DNA of 64,000 nucleotides from Trichoplax adhaerens (lineage: Eukaryota; Placozoa; Uniplacotomia; Trichoplacea; Trichoplacidae): the NCBI RefSeq assembly GCF_000150275.1, contig NW_002060948.1:5312241-5376240 (forward strand), in the 5' to 3' direction. The position numbers were made by a program, and so were the translations under genes. Below are positions 26,167-39,036 of the stretch, one piece after another; within the stretch, counting starts at the first letter, position 1, and the number at the start of each line of letters is the position of its first letter. A model generated the notes under the pieces. That model saw only the letters and a list, made by a program, of their open reading frames with translations. It ran no database searches and was not told where the DNA came from.

Positions 26167-29100
26167 CTTCCATTTTTCATGATAAATAATAGTTATTAAT
26201 CTAACTAAAATACCTAATATCATGTGATAAAATTATTAATTTAAACGTATACTTTAACGTATTTGATAGAGAGAGGATAAACTTTTAGATCAGTTTAATA
26301 TAAATGGCTTTATGATTTGAGTGAGGTTGTAGTAGTAAATTTTACAGTAACTGAATGCATGTTTGTTGTGATATCCTTTTGGACTAGATTAATGTAGTAA
26401 AGTGAACGTTGCACACTAGGGCTTTCCATTGCAAACTATTAATGAAAATAAAGTTTATGGTAGCAATAACTAAAAATCGTTGAATATGAGATACTTTTTA
26501 TTCTATGATAACAAAAGCTAAATATAGTTTATCCTTGGATTGATTTTTGCTCTCGTGACTGATCTAAGTTGATAGCAATTATTATAGTAAATAAATTGAA
26601 TACAGTAATACTGTGCTGTAGCATTAACGCAAGGGGAAAATACATTTATCATACCATTTTGCAAGTAATTTTAGCAACAAAAGTTCAATAATGCTATTAA
26701 ACGATGATTGTTGTCAGTATATTCTGTTAGCCAGTGGTGTTTTAAGACATTCTAGACAACCTTGTTTATAGTCTTGGTTATATAAACTGTATCGATTTTT
26801 GATATACCTCTATTTACTTTACTTTGTGTAATTACATTTTAAGAAGAACAGTAAATGTTATTCAATAAATCATTACCCGAATTTACTTTATAGAAATGGA
26901 CAATGCATACAGAATATCGTGATTGTCTTTTATAGTACTTGATATCAGTTATAATTTGAAATACAGTATAAGTATATTAAATAATGTTCAAGCATTTATA
27001 AATAGTACCGTTATGGTATTCTTTACGGAATCGTTCACATACCGAATTTTAGACACCGATTGGCCACTGCACTGTTCACTACAGATCAGTTAATCTATCA
27101 TTTCAAGTATCTTATTAAACAATTTGCAAGATCTGCAGGATGTTATAGTACCATTTGATAAGTTCTACGGATAACCTGCATCTAACATGCCGTTTACGCC
27201 GTAAAAACCATATATATATGTTGCTAAGATGATTGATTTTTCCGGGACAAAATTTTTTCGCCATCTCCATATCCAGGACCTAATGTTGACCGATGATACT
27301 GTATAAGGTATCTTGTAAAATATTTTTAACCTATAAGTGATCAACTCCATTACATAATATAGCAATTCTAAAGGAGCTATTTAAGAGCTATTTGTGAAGA
27401 TAATACATTTCTAATAAAGTTTCTCAACGAAAACTTACGTATAATAAAAGTCAATAGATCGCATTTAATCGACTGTAAAGGTTCAGCTGCTTTCTGCTAA
27501 ATTTATTATTAGTTGAAAAACATCTGTATACATGTAGTCAAGACACATAACGATTCAGAATATGATCATATGTTGAAGTTGATAAGAGATACTTAGAATG
27601 TCAAGGGAGTTTAAATTTAACAACGATTGAAAAACTTAAGGAATAACTATAATACTCTTAGCAAATTCGGTACCCCGTAAAAATTCCTTTCCACTATTAG
27701 AGGAATAATTTAAAAAAATTTTAAAATATGAACTATGCATGAGTATAAAGAATCTGTGATAAAACCGACCACGTAATTAAATCCGTAATATAGCGCTTGT
27801 GAGCCACATGGTTTTGACTAAAATTGCCTTAAAACTGAATCCGATTGTTTCAAATAAAATTAGCGTTATGATACAGGTAAATTGTGTCTGAACTTTATGA
27901 GATTTTTGTTTTCCTAAATGATGCAAAGTATTTTTCTCAAGTTAATTTCGGAATGATTGATCTATAAATGTTTAGTTTTAAATACCATCAAGAACTGTAT
28001 GAAGCCTATAAATAGTAGTACAACCAGAAAACTAAAAGTTAAGAGTAAAATAGAGCTATTTTGAAGGATTACTTGAAATTCAAATACATTCTATCTCGGT
28101 TGGCTATGAATGAAATTGTTCACTTTTTTTGTAAGGTTACTTGGTTATTGACACTTTAGTCCTGTCTTTCCTTATCATTTTACTAAAAATCTTGGTAATT
28201 AGTTATTTTAAAGGTTATTTGACCTTATCTTTCTCATAGGTTTTTAATAAATTGTTGTTTTATCATTTCCCGATTTACTTGGCGTTAAAGTGCCGTTAAG
28301 TCGACTAGATTGCGCGAAGTGGAATCGAAACTTAATAATAGTTTTTGAAAATTTGATTTCACTACGTATTATTTATTTTATTACATATGTTTGCTAATTG
28401 AGCCAAAATTGTGCATATTGATATTTTACATTTAAAATTCGAGATACGTTATCAAAATATTGAATCAACTATTTCATTGATAAGCACAATCAATCGGATT
28501 CCTTTCAATTAATTTTAAACTACAAAACAAAAGCCAAGGCAGTAATTAGATTACCAACCATTTATTTCTTTAATGGATTTTCGCTCCTCAGGTATTGATA
28601 AATGTAACTGTATCATTTAACGTAATTAATTTGATAATGTTGAGGCGGGCAGTATCTAGGTTGAAATTTTTTAATTATAGAGTAATAGTAAGACTAAAGC
28701 TTAGGCGATATTCAATGTTATAATTGCTCTATTATCCAAATGGGAAAGATAAATCAAAATTGAACTCTTCAAGAAATTTTGATCTAATAATAAAATAGCA
28801 AAATTGATCCTAATTAATAGCTATAATAATGGGCAATTCTTGCCAAACATTTATCTCTTTCGATGAATTTAATAGCATTTTCAGAAGCTAAAAAAGAGCA
28901 TTACCGGTTGATATAACAGAAATTAACATAACGAATTTTTCATACAAAGTGCGATAAATATGGCCTTAGATAAGATCTACAAGAACTTAAAGAAACTCTA
29001 TTTCAATACTATACGACTATGAAAGGCTATTTTCAGTCGTATATTACGCACGCTAGCGTATGTATTCGTTTATTGACGTAATTTAATGAAATTGAATTAG

Positions 29101-29944
29101 GAATGATTAATATTTAAAGGCATTTTATTACAAAGAATGATCTTCACACGAGAAAATATTAATTAGTATCTTGAATGGAGTGTAAAATCATACTATATCA
29201 AATTGAATTATGCCTCAGGAATCTCTGGCATGATTAGTCTTTAAAACGATGATGAATGACGTTACTTAAATTTGCCATTCGACATTCCACATCCTATTGA
29301 GTCTATTTACTGTAAAAGGAATTATAACCTTCCAATTAGGATAAATTAAAGATATTGATCAGGATTGCACAACATGCTACTTGTGTTTTAAGCGGTAAGC
29401 AAATAAACATCAAATTGTTTTTTCCAGCAACGAGTTGTCCATGACATGCAAGTTATCCTAGCCTAACCTAAAATCCTAGAGATAGTCTACGTGCCTAGCA
29501 AATTGTTATTACTACCTTGTACTCTATTTACTTACAGCTAGGATAAGAAGTGTTGAACTTGTTGGGTTATTATCTTTGCTATTAACACCTCAATTTAACT
29601 ATTGTTTTACAAGATTATATCCTGGCCTTCACAGTTGACAGACATCTTCATTCTTAATTAATTTCTTATATGTCGAGTATAATATCCTCATTGCATGATT
29701 TCCATTCGTAATAAATAGATCCATTAATAAGTTTTATAAGTAGTTAATTCAACGTCATCCATTCAGTAATCAGCGATTTCATTCCTCTTCGTAATGGCCG
29801 AATATAACATTCATATTATCCAGTGTAGTAACCTCCAGTCATTCTGACATTAATTAATTTACTCTACATCTTTGGTCTAAAAAGTAAAGCTTATGAAATT
29901 GATCTATAATATAAGTTACTGGAGCAGTTTTGACTTCTAACTTC

Positions 29945-30980
29945 ACTATCATCGATTGATGTAATATCGATTACGACTGGTGTTGCACAAGCGATCATAT
30001 TGTCCATTTTTTTCTATATTGCATATTTCAATACTGTCGATTAAACAGTAATAATCTGATAGTAAGTTTGCAGCTCGTCGATGTTAAAAGACAGGCAATT
30101 TTTACTCTCCGTTGGAAACCCTCGATCGATCTATTATCGACCACAGTTGGTTTTGCATAAGCTATCACTTTGTTCATTCTTTCGAAGTCACTGATTTCAA
30201 TGGTATTGATTGAAAAGTTAATCATCCGATGATCAGTTTGCAGTCCATCAATTTTAAAAGATAGAAGCAATATGTCTTAGTTGAAGACTAGCCATAGATC
30301 TATCACAAGCTATCATTTTGCTCATTCTTTCCAAGTTACTTATCTCATTACCATCGATTGAAGAGCAAATAATCTAATAGCTAGCTTGCAGCTACTCGAT
30401 GTTAAAAGGTAGAGGAGGTAATTTTTCTATTGAGTTAAAGATTTCAAGTGTATTATTGACTGATTGATTGATCTGATATCGATTAGTAGGTTAGACAAGC
30501 TATGACTTTTTTCATTCTTTCTAAATCATTAGCTGCAATGCCATTGATTGAATGGTATATAATCTGATCGTTAGTTTGCAGTTAATGTTAATGGATAGAG
30601 GCAATCCTTACTTCATAATAGTTAAATACTATCGATTGATCTGATATCGATTATGGTTGGAGTAGTATAAGCTATCATCTTTGTTTATTCTTCCAAATTA
30701 CGTTATTTATCATCAGTACTATCGTCTGAAAAGTTAATAATCTGACTTCTAGCTTGCAGTTAATCAACGTTAAAAGATAGCGGCAACTTTTCTCCTTACT
30801 TGAAGATGATCGATTAATCTAATATCGATTATGGTTGGTATAGCACAGGCAGTAAGATCGTTCATTCTTTTGAAATCACTGATTTCAATACTATTAACTG
30901 AAAGTAAATAATCTGATAGCTAGTTTATAGTTAACAGATGTTAAAAGACAGACTACACAATCTTTATTTTATACTGAAGG
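29945..30980. repeat. Tandem repeat, about 170 bp unit, six degenerate copies
   Basis: Each unit contains in order a TCGATTGATCTGATATCGATTA-like start, a GCATAAGCTATCA-like stretch, TTCATTCTTT, a TTTCAATACTATTGATTGAA-like stretch, AATAATCTGATAG, TAGTTTGCAG and GTTAAAAGATAGA. The TTCATTCTTT anchors fall near 30003, 30173, 30321, 30511, 30683 and 30861, giving spacings of roughly 150-190 bases. The units are well diverged, so the array is old. A further decayed piece lies near 31640. It is satellite or minisatellite-like, and no coding potential is preserved across units. Confidence 0.8.
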
Positions 30981-31895
30981 TCTTTTATAGCTGCATTCAA
31001 TGACGAGTGAACTGATAGAAGATTTCATTCGATCGAGTAAAATTAAACTGTACAATCTCTTAATTAATTCTAATAAGATTTATTTTAACAATGTGATGAG
31101 GAGTTCAGTGATTCAGTGGTGCGGACTTTGTTGCCATGCGAAGAAATATACCAATGTTTTATACGAAAAATTGGATACTATATTATGCTGTAGACTGTAA
31201 TTGCGTATATGTGGTTGTTATGGTAGAACAGCGTACAAACTGACTTAAAGTAAAGTGAGGAAATATTAATACTACTACTGCTACTCAACGATATCCTAGA
31301 TAGAAATCAACGATATTTATAATTTGAAGACAGCATACATGCAGAAAAAGGATTGTAGGATTAAATACAACAAATGGGTATATCATAGTAGACTATGTAC
31401 TAGCGAATGATTGTAGAAAGGAATAAAACTATACGGGCTATAAATAACCAAGGCAAGCTATATATGAATATATTGCAACAAAACTGTAGCAGGTAGCTAT
31501 GTTAACGGTTATGTTTAAGAATATAGTAGTTACAGTACAAACTAAATACACTACAAGTGCCATCGACGTAAACGTATCAGGCTCTGGTAGAAAATAAGTA
31601 GTTGCGGCATTATATAGTCTACCTTAATTATGTAATCCGATATTGCCTAAATCTATTCCTATTAACTGAAAATAAAATGCTAATCTGATATCTACAGTAT
31701 TGATAGTTACTGCAATAACTATTAAAATGAAAGATAAAAACAATAAAAATAAATTAATCGCGGTGATCCCTTTCTTTATTTAATCTTGTATCACTGCATT
31801 GAATAATACCGTGCATGACTGATGGCTACTGACAATTTGGAGGCCTGTAAAGTTGCGTAATATTACTAGCTATCATTTTTACATCTCTATGCTGA

Positions 31896-32012
31896 TGTGA
31901 TAAAAATATCTTATTAAACATGCAATAAGAACTACAGTTTCTTGTAATACTTCATTTTATTATGTCATGCGCGTATAATTATAGTCTTAAGCTTATTTGG
32001 GACTGCCCTACA
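31896..32012 (-). mobile_element. Internally deleted solo LTR remnant, family member 3 (117 bp)
   Basis: It starts TGTGATAAAA, contains the family block GAACTACAGTTTCTTG and ends GGGACTGCCCTACA, flanked by a perfect 5-bp duplication GCTGA (31891-31895 and 32013-32017). Both ends match members 1 and 2, but most of the interior is missing. The intact target duplication shows it is a single insertion that later lost its middle, or that inserted in short form. Confidence 0.8.
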
Positions 32013-32632
32013 GCTGAATAAAATAAATTGTTTGACAGCCATTTTGTAAAGATCGATACATTGCAGGAAAGCGACTCAGGAGACTGTCAATCCTATTCGT
32101 TATGAAATTAGGATTTTAAATGCTATCTTGCAGTTTTGTCACTCATGGTAGTACCATATTTATCTATGGACTAGCATACCTTTCCATAATTAGTCGACAT
32201 TGTTTGTAAGATCGATCTCCTTGTTCTATCTCGCCTACAGTGAAGTGTATGCAATGATTTCCTCTACGGAGTAACACTATAGCATTTCGCTCGACGAAGT
32301 CTAATTATAATTGTCAGTTTTTATTGTCAAAATAAATATGCCTGAATTGGAGACGTAAAGGTATGCATTATCCATAGCATTGTTGAAATTCAATAACTTG
32401 GCAATTTGGATCACTGATTGAATTTCCTTAATATTAATCGCGGACAATAACAGTCATGATTTGATATTATTAGTATGTTATTAATGATTAAGAGTTAACT
32501 TTGATTACTACGGCGTAAAACATATTGTTGAACGTTTTATTGTCCTGTAGTTCTTCTGTTGACTTTCGTAATGACTTTGACCCTCATTGCAGGAGTCCCA
32601 CAGGGGACCAAACGATTTGAAACAACATCTGT

Positions 32633-32760
32633 TTATATATATGTTAGTCGGCCCTTCCTAGGAATGGGCGGTCATTCTTAGAAATGGCCGCAATCTTAGC
32701 ATTGGCCGTAACCAATCTTAAGGACAAAATCATTCTTAGGAATGCCCTTAACATATATAT
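32633..32760. repeat. Palindromic MITE-like element, about 128 bp
   Basis: The ends are TATATATATGTTA (32634-32646) and TAACATATATAT (32749-32760), which are inverted repeats. The inner parts, CCTTCCTAGGAATG on the left and CATTCTTAGGAATG on the right, are also inverted. Between them lie further variants such as TTCTTAGAAATGG and TTAGCATTGG, so the whole unit can fold into a long hairpin. It may be a miniature inverted-repeat transposon inserted at TA, or a foldback element. It has no coding content. Confidence 0.6.
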
Positions 32761-33801
32761 TCATGTTGCACGCGGTCAGGATCAATTTAATATTTTTGTT
32801 TTGTAAAGTTATTGGAAATTATGTTGTATGATGATGGCTAGCACTGTCCTTCTTGTATCCATGCAGTCCTTGCACTTTGTGCATACTGTGTGGTATGTAT
32901 GTACAATTAATTACAACCAGATCTCTTTGAGGACAATCAAATCAATAGCGCTCTACAAGTTATTGTTCCATAAGGCCTAGACCTGTTTTCTTCACGCCTT
33001 CAAGGCAATTGTCCTCTTCCAACTATCTGTCATACAGCAGAAACTATCATTTGTTCATTAGCATGATTCTATTAAAGATGGAAAGAATACTTTATCATTA
33101 TCTTCTCCCTCTATTATTTTGCTATAGTAGGCAAATTCAAATTACATAATAATAAATTACATAATCTTCAATGAATCGTGCATCAATTCATCCTATCTTG
33201 CTATTATTGGATGAATAATATCCAGCCATATCTCTATCGCTAACGTTATTCTTTCAACATCGCTTATGTTCAATGTATAATGTTTTACTTATTCGATGGG
33301 CGTTAAAATATTATTTTGAAAGAAAGCTGCTTAACCAGAGTGAATAAGCGTTATATCATAAGCGGCCGCGCTATAACATCTAGTTTTGTCTGGGGATTGA
33401 AAGGGCAGGAGAAGGTTAAAAAAAACTTGTATTCTTAAACAGACAGTCTGGCATACAGATTACCCTCTCTCTCTCTTAATTCTAATCAATAATCCGGATG
33501 TTTAACATAATCGTTCAAAGCCAGTCTATGTATCGGCACGACCGCCAAGGAAATGAATAGCTCGCCTTGGCAGTGATTATCATTTCCTCAGTTGAATATT
33601 AGTATAGCTACCATATATGAATCATATTGAATGTTTGTGGGCACTGTAAAGCATACAGGAGTATTCTTTTCCTTCTTCATTTCTTATTGAAGTCTTAACT
33701 TTATGTAGATAAATAGGGAAGAGAGTAATTATTAACGGAGAGTGGTGAACAAAGGATAGTAAATGGTTTACAAACTCCAGGACGTAGATGTAATTCATCT
33801 C

Positions 33802-33826
33802 AAGACCACCCTAATAACTTACGTCA
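33802..33826 (+). promoter_or_regulatory. Shared upstream element of transporter copy 4
   Basis: AAGACCACCCTAATAA followed by CTTACGTCA lies about 165-190 bases before the ATG. The GACCACCC and TTACGTCA halves match copy 3, with two to three extra bases between them. A GAACAAAGGATAGTAAAT box related to that of copies 1 and 3 precedes it near 33750. Confidence 0.55.
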
Positions 33827-33990
33827 TAGCAAGTCGCGTTAGAAAATAAAAGCGATTGTTCCGAAGCAGACGTTGCATAAGACAGTGTAGTTTGTTATTT
33901 TTCTAATCCCTTTTTAATTTATTAATTATTTCCTTCAACCGCTTTCCTTTCGCGGTCAAATAAATTTCAATCGCAAGGCGAGAAAGTAAA

Positions 33991-36900
33991 ATGACGAACA
34001 ATTCAAATCATCAGGAGGAACTGATCGTCGAGAGCGACCAACGTGAGGCAAATCACAGCAGTGCTAATCAGGTAGGATGCACGTAGCTTTCTTTCTCCTT
34101 CAAGTAAATACGTTTATGTCAATATGTACTTTAATCAACTTGCCATACATCAACAACGATCGATAGCGTTCTGTAAGGTAACAAGAATTAGACACGCATA
34201 TTATTTAATCGTCATGATAGATATCCGAGAGATACGAGATAGATTAGGATGATAAAATAGATTGATAAGGAGAAAAAATACTAGTAGCAGTCGATAATAT
34301 AGTACACGATCGAGACATCAATAGTCAAATCAATTAAAGATAAAATGTTCATACGCTATGAAATGATAGCCGATGTTCATGTCTAATTAATTCTCATCAT
34401 TTTATTCATTCTTTCATTTGGACTCAAAGACATCCCGACATGAAAAGAAAAGCCTTAGTAAGTATTCTATCCAAGGCATTAGGCAACAAGATATGAAAGA
34501 CCTAGTTTGTCTTGATAACAGATTAATCTCTTATAGTTGATAAATTCCCACTACAACTAATCTGACTTGCTTTATAGTTGTTTTTAAGCTTCATGAAGTT
34601 CCTCCAATTATGTTTACCATTGGCCTAGCATTCCAAGTAATCGTGTAGTATTATGCAAAGTACAATAGACTACCGATTTAATGGTAGTTATGTAGCTAGT
34701 ACTTGTACTGTTTTTATTTTTTCATTAAATATTGAATTACCATTTCGATACTTGTTAAAGGTCAACGTTATTCTACAATAACTAATTAAATAATTTATCC
34801 GATCCTACTATTTTCCGGCAGCATTATTTAACCATGTTTGGTGGTACTATTTCATTGCCGTTTGTTGTATCGGCTCCGCTTTGCATTGGTAACAATAATC
34901 CATTAGCCATTAGCGATTTAATTTCCACTGTTTTCTTTGTTTCCGGCATTGCTACCTTATTGCAAGTAACATTTGGAGTCAGGTTAGTTTACATTCAATA
35001 AAGCGTATCAATGGTTCTTCTTAATGTATTGATATCTTTAATAGATCCGTACAATTTGATGCTATAGTAAAATTGATTGTACCTCATAAAGCAATAAATT
35101 CCGTTGTGTTTCCACTCTTAGTCGTTAACGTTAACACGAGGAACTTTGATACACTCCTACTAGTAAGCTTACTGAAAAAGTCCCTTTTATTTAGGATTTA
35201 CTGCATTTAAATAGTATAGCTGTAATGGCGTATTATACCCTTATCTTAGTAATTCATTACCTTATCTTATGCTAACACGTTAGGTGCAGTACAACAAGTC
35301 ACTGTATTCTTACATACATAACAAATTCTACTTCTGCATTATAAAAAGTCCTATGCTTTTATGCAAAGTGATTTACTTAATTTTAAGAAAGCCCCAATTA
35401 GAATTTCTTTCTCTTGCATAGTAGAGGTATAACTTAATTTCAATAATATTCATTCACACTACTTTATTTGATCTGTTTGTTGGCTTTTCTTCCAAGATAA
35501 TACAGTAGGGATTATAAGGTTGTTATGGCTTGAATAATTACGTCGACCATCCAAGCTTAACCTACCGATTTAAATAGTAGTTGCTCTACCGTACGAATGT
35601 TCTATACAGTATAGCGTCAATTGATACCCATGAATAAATTTCTTCATCATTACTACTTTATCCTCAACAACGCCATGGTAGTACAATTTGTCAACATAAT
35701 ACGAACGATAGAATCAATATCTTCATGATTTAAATATACCGGGTATTAGTCATTAGCCTTTGATATCTGTTATGTTCTCTGGTCATCGATCGTTTCTTTA
35801 GCCTATTTGATTCAGCCAAGCATTTTAAAAGTAGATTGTCCATTAATCTGTAATCATTATATTGATTATTAAACCAACAAGTTGTATCCAATTCATTTAC
35901 AGGCTACCTATCGTACAAGGAGCATCGTATGCCTTCGTGACACCAACTTTCGCTATAATGTCGCTTGAGAAATGGAAAAGTACATGTAGTCCCAATACTG
36001 TACCTTGGGCGAGTAAGTCATGATGCAGGATATTTACTAGCTATCTTTTCATAACTCAATCATCATTTCGATTTTTATCATATTACTAATCAAATAGAAT
36101 ACACTTTTATTGATTCTTTATAAACATAAATAATAGTAGCCAAGATAGCACTAATAATGTAAAAATTCAATGATGTTCTACTTAATAATTCATGTAGATT
36201 TGACATTAGACCAGCAAAACAATCAAACAGAAATGTGGCAGTCTCGTATTCGAGAGGTAATTTACTCCTGTCCTTATAGATAGTCAGGGATACCCATGGA
36301 GCAGTAAGATAACGAATTTGCATACTACTATATAATTCCAATCAACTATTTTTCATCATGTCTAACGATTCTACGTAAACAATTCATTCTTTTCAAATGT
36401 TTTTATCTCGCTAATAACTTATGCAAATTTTAAATAAATTAAGAAAAATTGCTTTCTATGCGTAAAAAATTATTATCAATGCATATGTTAAGATTCAAGG
36501 TGGAATCATGTTGGCATCGCTGTTTCAAGTAGTCATTGGGTTTACCGGCTTAGTTGGTCTTTGCCTACGATTTATTGGACCTATTACTGTTGCTTGCACA
36601 ATCACTTTAGTTGGATTAACGCTAGTTAGTACAGCGACCCTTTATGCATGTAAGAAAATAATAGATGTTTACAATCTTGTCGATATAAATTCTAAAATAT
36701 ATGAAACAACTGACAATCCTGTTTTTCAGTAGCAATAAAATCTTTAAAGTAAATTTAAATGCCGAAATTCGGATACTAACTATGATAATAAATTTGATTA
36801 CAGCTTCTAATTGGGGCATAGCAGTATTGTAAGTAAAAACTCCAATTAATTAAAACCATCAAATTACTAACGCTACCATCAAAAGTTGTAACAATTGTAG

Positions 36901-39036
36901 CCGTTCATAACAATTTGTCTAATATCTATTAAAAAATATGGTAGGACAATTTTCTTTGTAACCCTTTTCTCTCAAATTCTGGAGAAATATGCTGTTCCAC
37001 TACCAGGTTATCAGAGAGGCAAAGGCTGTTATATCAGTAAAGCTCATATATTTAGACTCTTTCCGGTAAGAAAATCTCGATTACTAACAGTGATTAATCG
37101 CTAGTAATAGATTAGTATATTGCAATAGGTAAATTTCAATCGGTTACAAAATTATGTGAATCAGTTGCTCTCTATATATAAAACGTTAATTTTAACCTAG
37201 GTGCTATAAATATTTCATATTTTATAATAATGATAGGATAATGGTACAGAAATGAAGCTATGACTTTCTCTTATAAAAATTTAAATTAAAAAAAAAAATA
37301 ATAAAGTAATTTTAAGATTGATGCAAGTAAAATTTTAACGGTTTGCATTGCTTCCGATTTTTTCGTGCTGGGAGCCAACTATCATTAGAACACGAGATAA
37401 CAATGTTCTTAATAATTTTTTTCTGAATTAGGTGTTACTGGCTATTATAGCATCATGGGTAGTTTCGGCCATCCTTACAGCTGCTGGTGCGTTCACTTCT
37501 GATCGATCCAATCCGGGCTATTTCGCTAGAACTGATGCAAGAATTGCTGTATTGGAAACTTCACCATGGCTTCGGTTCCCGTATCCTTGTATGATAATTT
37601 TATTTACAAATCACTACAATTTTAGTAGATAATAATATAAATTCATTGTTAATATACCCTAGTGATGAAATCGCTTCTTTAAATTCACTAATATGATTGC
37701 CTTTTAATCGCCTCATCTTACCTGTACCTTCTATTTAATATTTTAGTCCAATGGGGCATACCTACTACTTCTGTTGCCGGTGTATTTGGTATGTTGGCAG
37801 GGGTTTTAGCGTCTATGATCGAGTCGATTGGCGACTATTATGCTTGTGCTAGACTTGTTGAAACTAGACCTCCTCCAAAGCATGCTATTAACCGTGGTAT
37901 TGGCATGGAAGGAATCGGATGTGTCTTAGCTGGTATGATTGGTTCAGGTGCCGGAACAACCTCCTACAGCGAAAATATAGGAGCTATTGGCATAACAGGG
38001 GTATGATATATTTATTGCTAATATAGCTTTTTCAAATACAAAGAATGTAAAAATTAATACTGTGGGTGCCCATTTTCTATCACGTTTGGACGTTCATACA
38101 TATGCGTAAATCAATTATATCGAGTAATTTGATCGCTTTAAGATATTTATCGATATAACTAAATCATTAGAAAAAGACTCATTGACTGCGGAAATACTAT
38201 TTTACGATAATAAATTGTATGGTATAAAGGGATTAGTAGTATTTTTAACAAATACAAAATTTTACAAATTGTACAGAATGAGGGATTGGTAGAATCTTGA
38301 ATAGTTATAATTCTATAATGCATTGCCGTAGTAATTCGCGTGCCATAAAAATATCTTAGCTTTCTTACATCATTATGAACTAGCTCTAATTTTGTCCTGT
38401 ATCGATATATTAAAGGTTGCTAGTCGAGCTGTAATCCAGTGTGGATCAGTTATAATGATCGTGTTAGCCATAGTAAGCAAATTTGGAGCACTCTTTGCTT
38501 CTATACCCAATCCTGTTGTTGGTGGCGTATTCGTTATTATGTTTGGAATGGTGACGGCAGTTGGAATATCAAATTTGCAGTTTTGTGATATGAATTCTCC
38601 TAGAAATGTCTTTATTGTTGGTTTTTCTATTATCTTTGGTATGGCTTTCCCTACTTGGTTGAGCACTAACTCGTCCGTAATTAAAACTACCGTACCCGAA
38701 CTTGATCAAATTATTGTTGTTTTACTCAGTACTAATATGGCCGTTGGAGGAGTAACGGCCTTAATCCTTGATAATATTATTCCTGGCACTTTAGAAGAAC
38801 GTGGTATGCGTGCATGGTTTCAAGAAACTGAAAATAAGTCTGGTAAAATGACTGAAGAATACGTGAAAGAAATGAAAAAAACTTACGATCTCCCATTCGG
38901 GATATCGGAATTCTTTCGTAGGTTTACTTGTTCAAGCTATATACCCTTTTGTGCACCACATTACGATATAGAAGAAGAATCAGAACAACACAGAGACTTA
39001 GAAATAGGAAAAATCATCAATACTAGCAGCGTATGA
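33991..39036 (+). CDS. SLC23/NAT family nucleobase-ascorbate-type transporter, copy 4
   Basis: Fourth member, 610 residues, intact. Exons: 33991-34071, 34430-34457, 34578-34636, 34822-34982, 35903-36012, 36198-36256, 36493-36649, 36804-36828, 36945-37065, 37432-37588, 37747-38000, 38416-39036. Exon 1 is longer (27 codons) and microexon 2 is 28 bases rather than 19, still keeping phase. It has the Q-H pair, sequons at N147 and N155, E345 in the ESIGDY motif and signature [10 protein letters not shown] at 395-404. The final G, in place of R or K, is allowed by the family pattern but unique in this array. Exon 12 lacks two residues in a loop (WLSTNSS against WLRTGTNSS). Introns 4 and 11 are longer than in copies 1-3. 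It may differ in substrate or affinity from the others; this is inference only. Confidence 0.93.

Larger units (their letters stand above)
26172..33800. other. Long intergenic region between transporter copies 3 and 4
   Basis: About 7.6 kb without a supported gene. Its first bases continue the 3' flank of copy 3. It holds a six-unit tandem repeat (29945-30980), a decayed extra unit-like piece near 31640-31740, a small LTR remnant (31896-32012), a palindromic element (32633-32760) and a short CT run near 33465. The 66-residue frame at 31000-31200 follows the tandem repeat but matches nothing I know. Between 26.2 and 29.9 kb I see only AT-rich sequence. Confidence 0.5.

Noticed and set aside
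29945-30980. CRISPR-like regular repeats
   Set aside because: Units are diverged along their whole length with no identical short repeats and unique spacers, and the DNA is clearly eukaryotic.
31000-31200. 66-codon + strand frame after the 170-bp tandem repeat
   Set aside because: Short, with no homology and no convincing splice partners.
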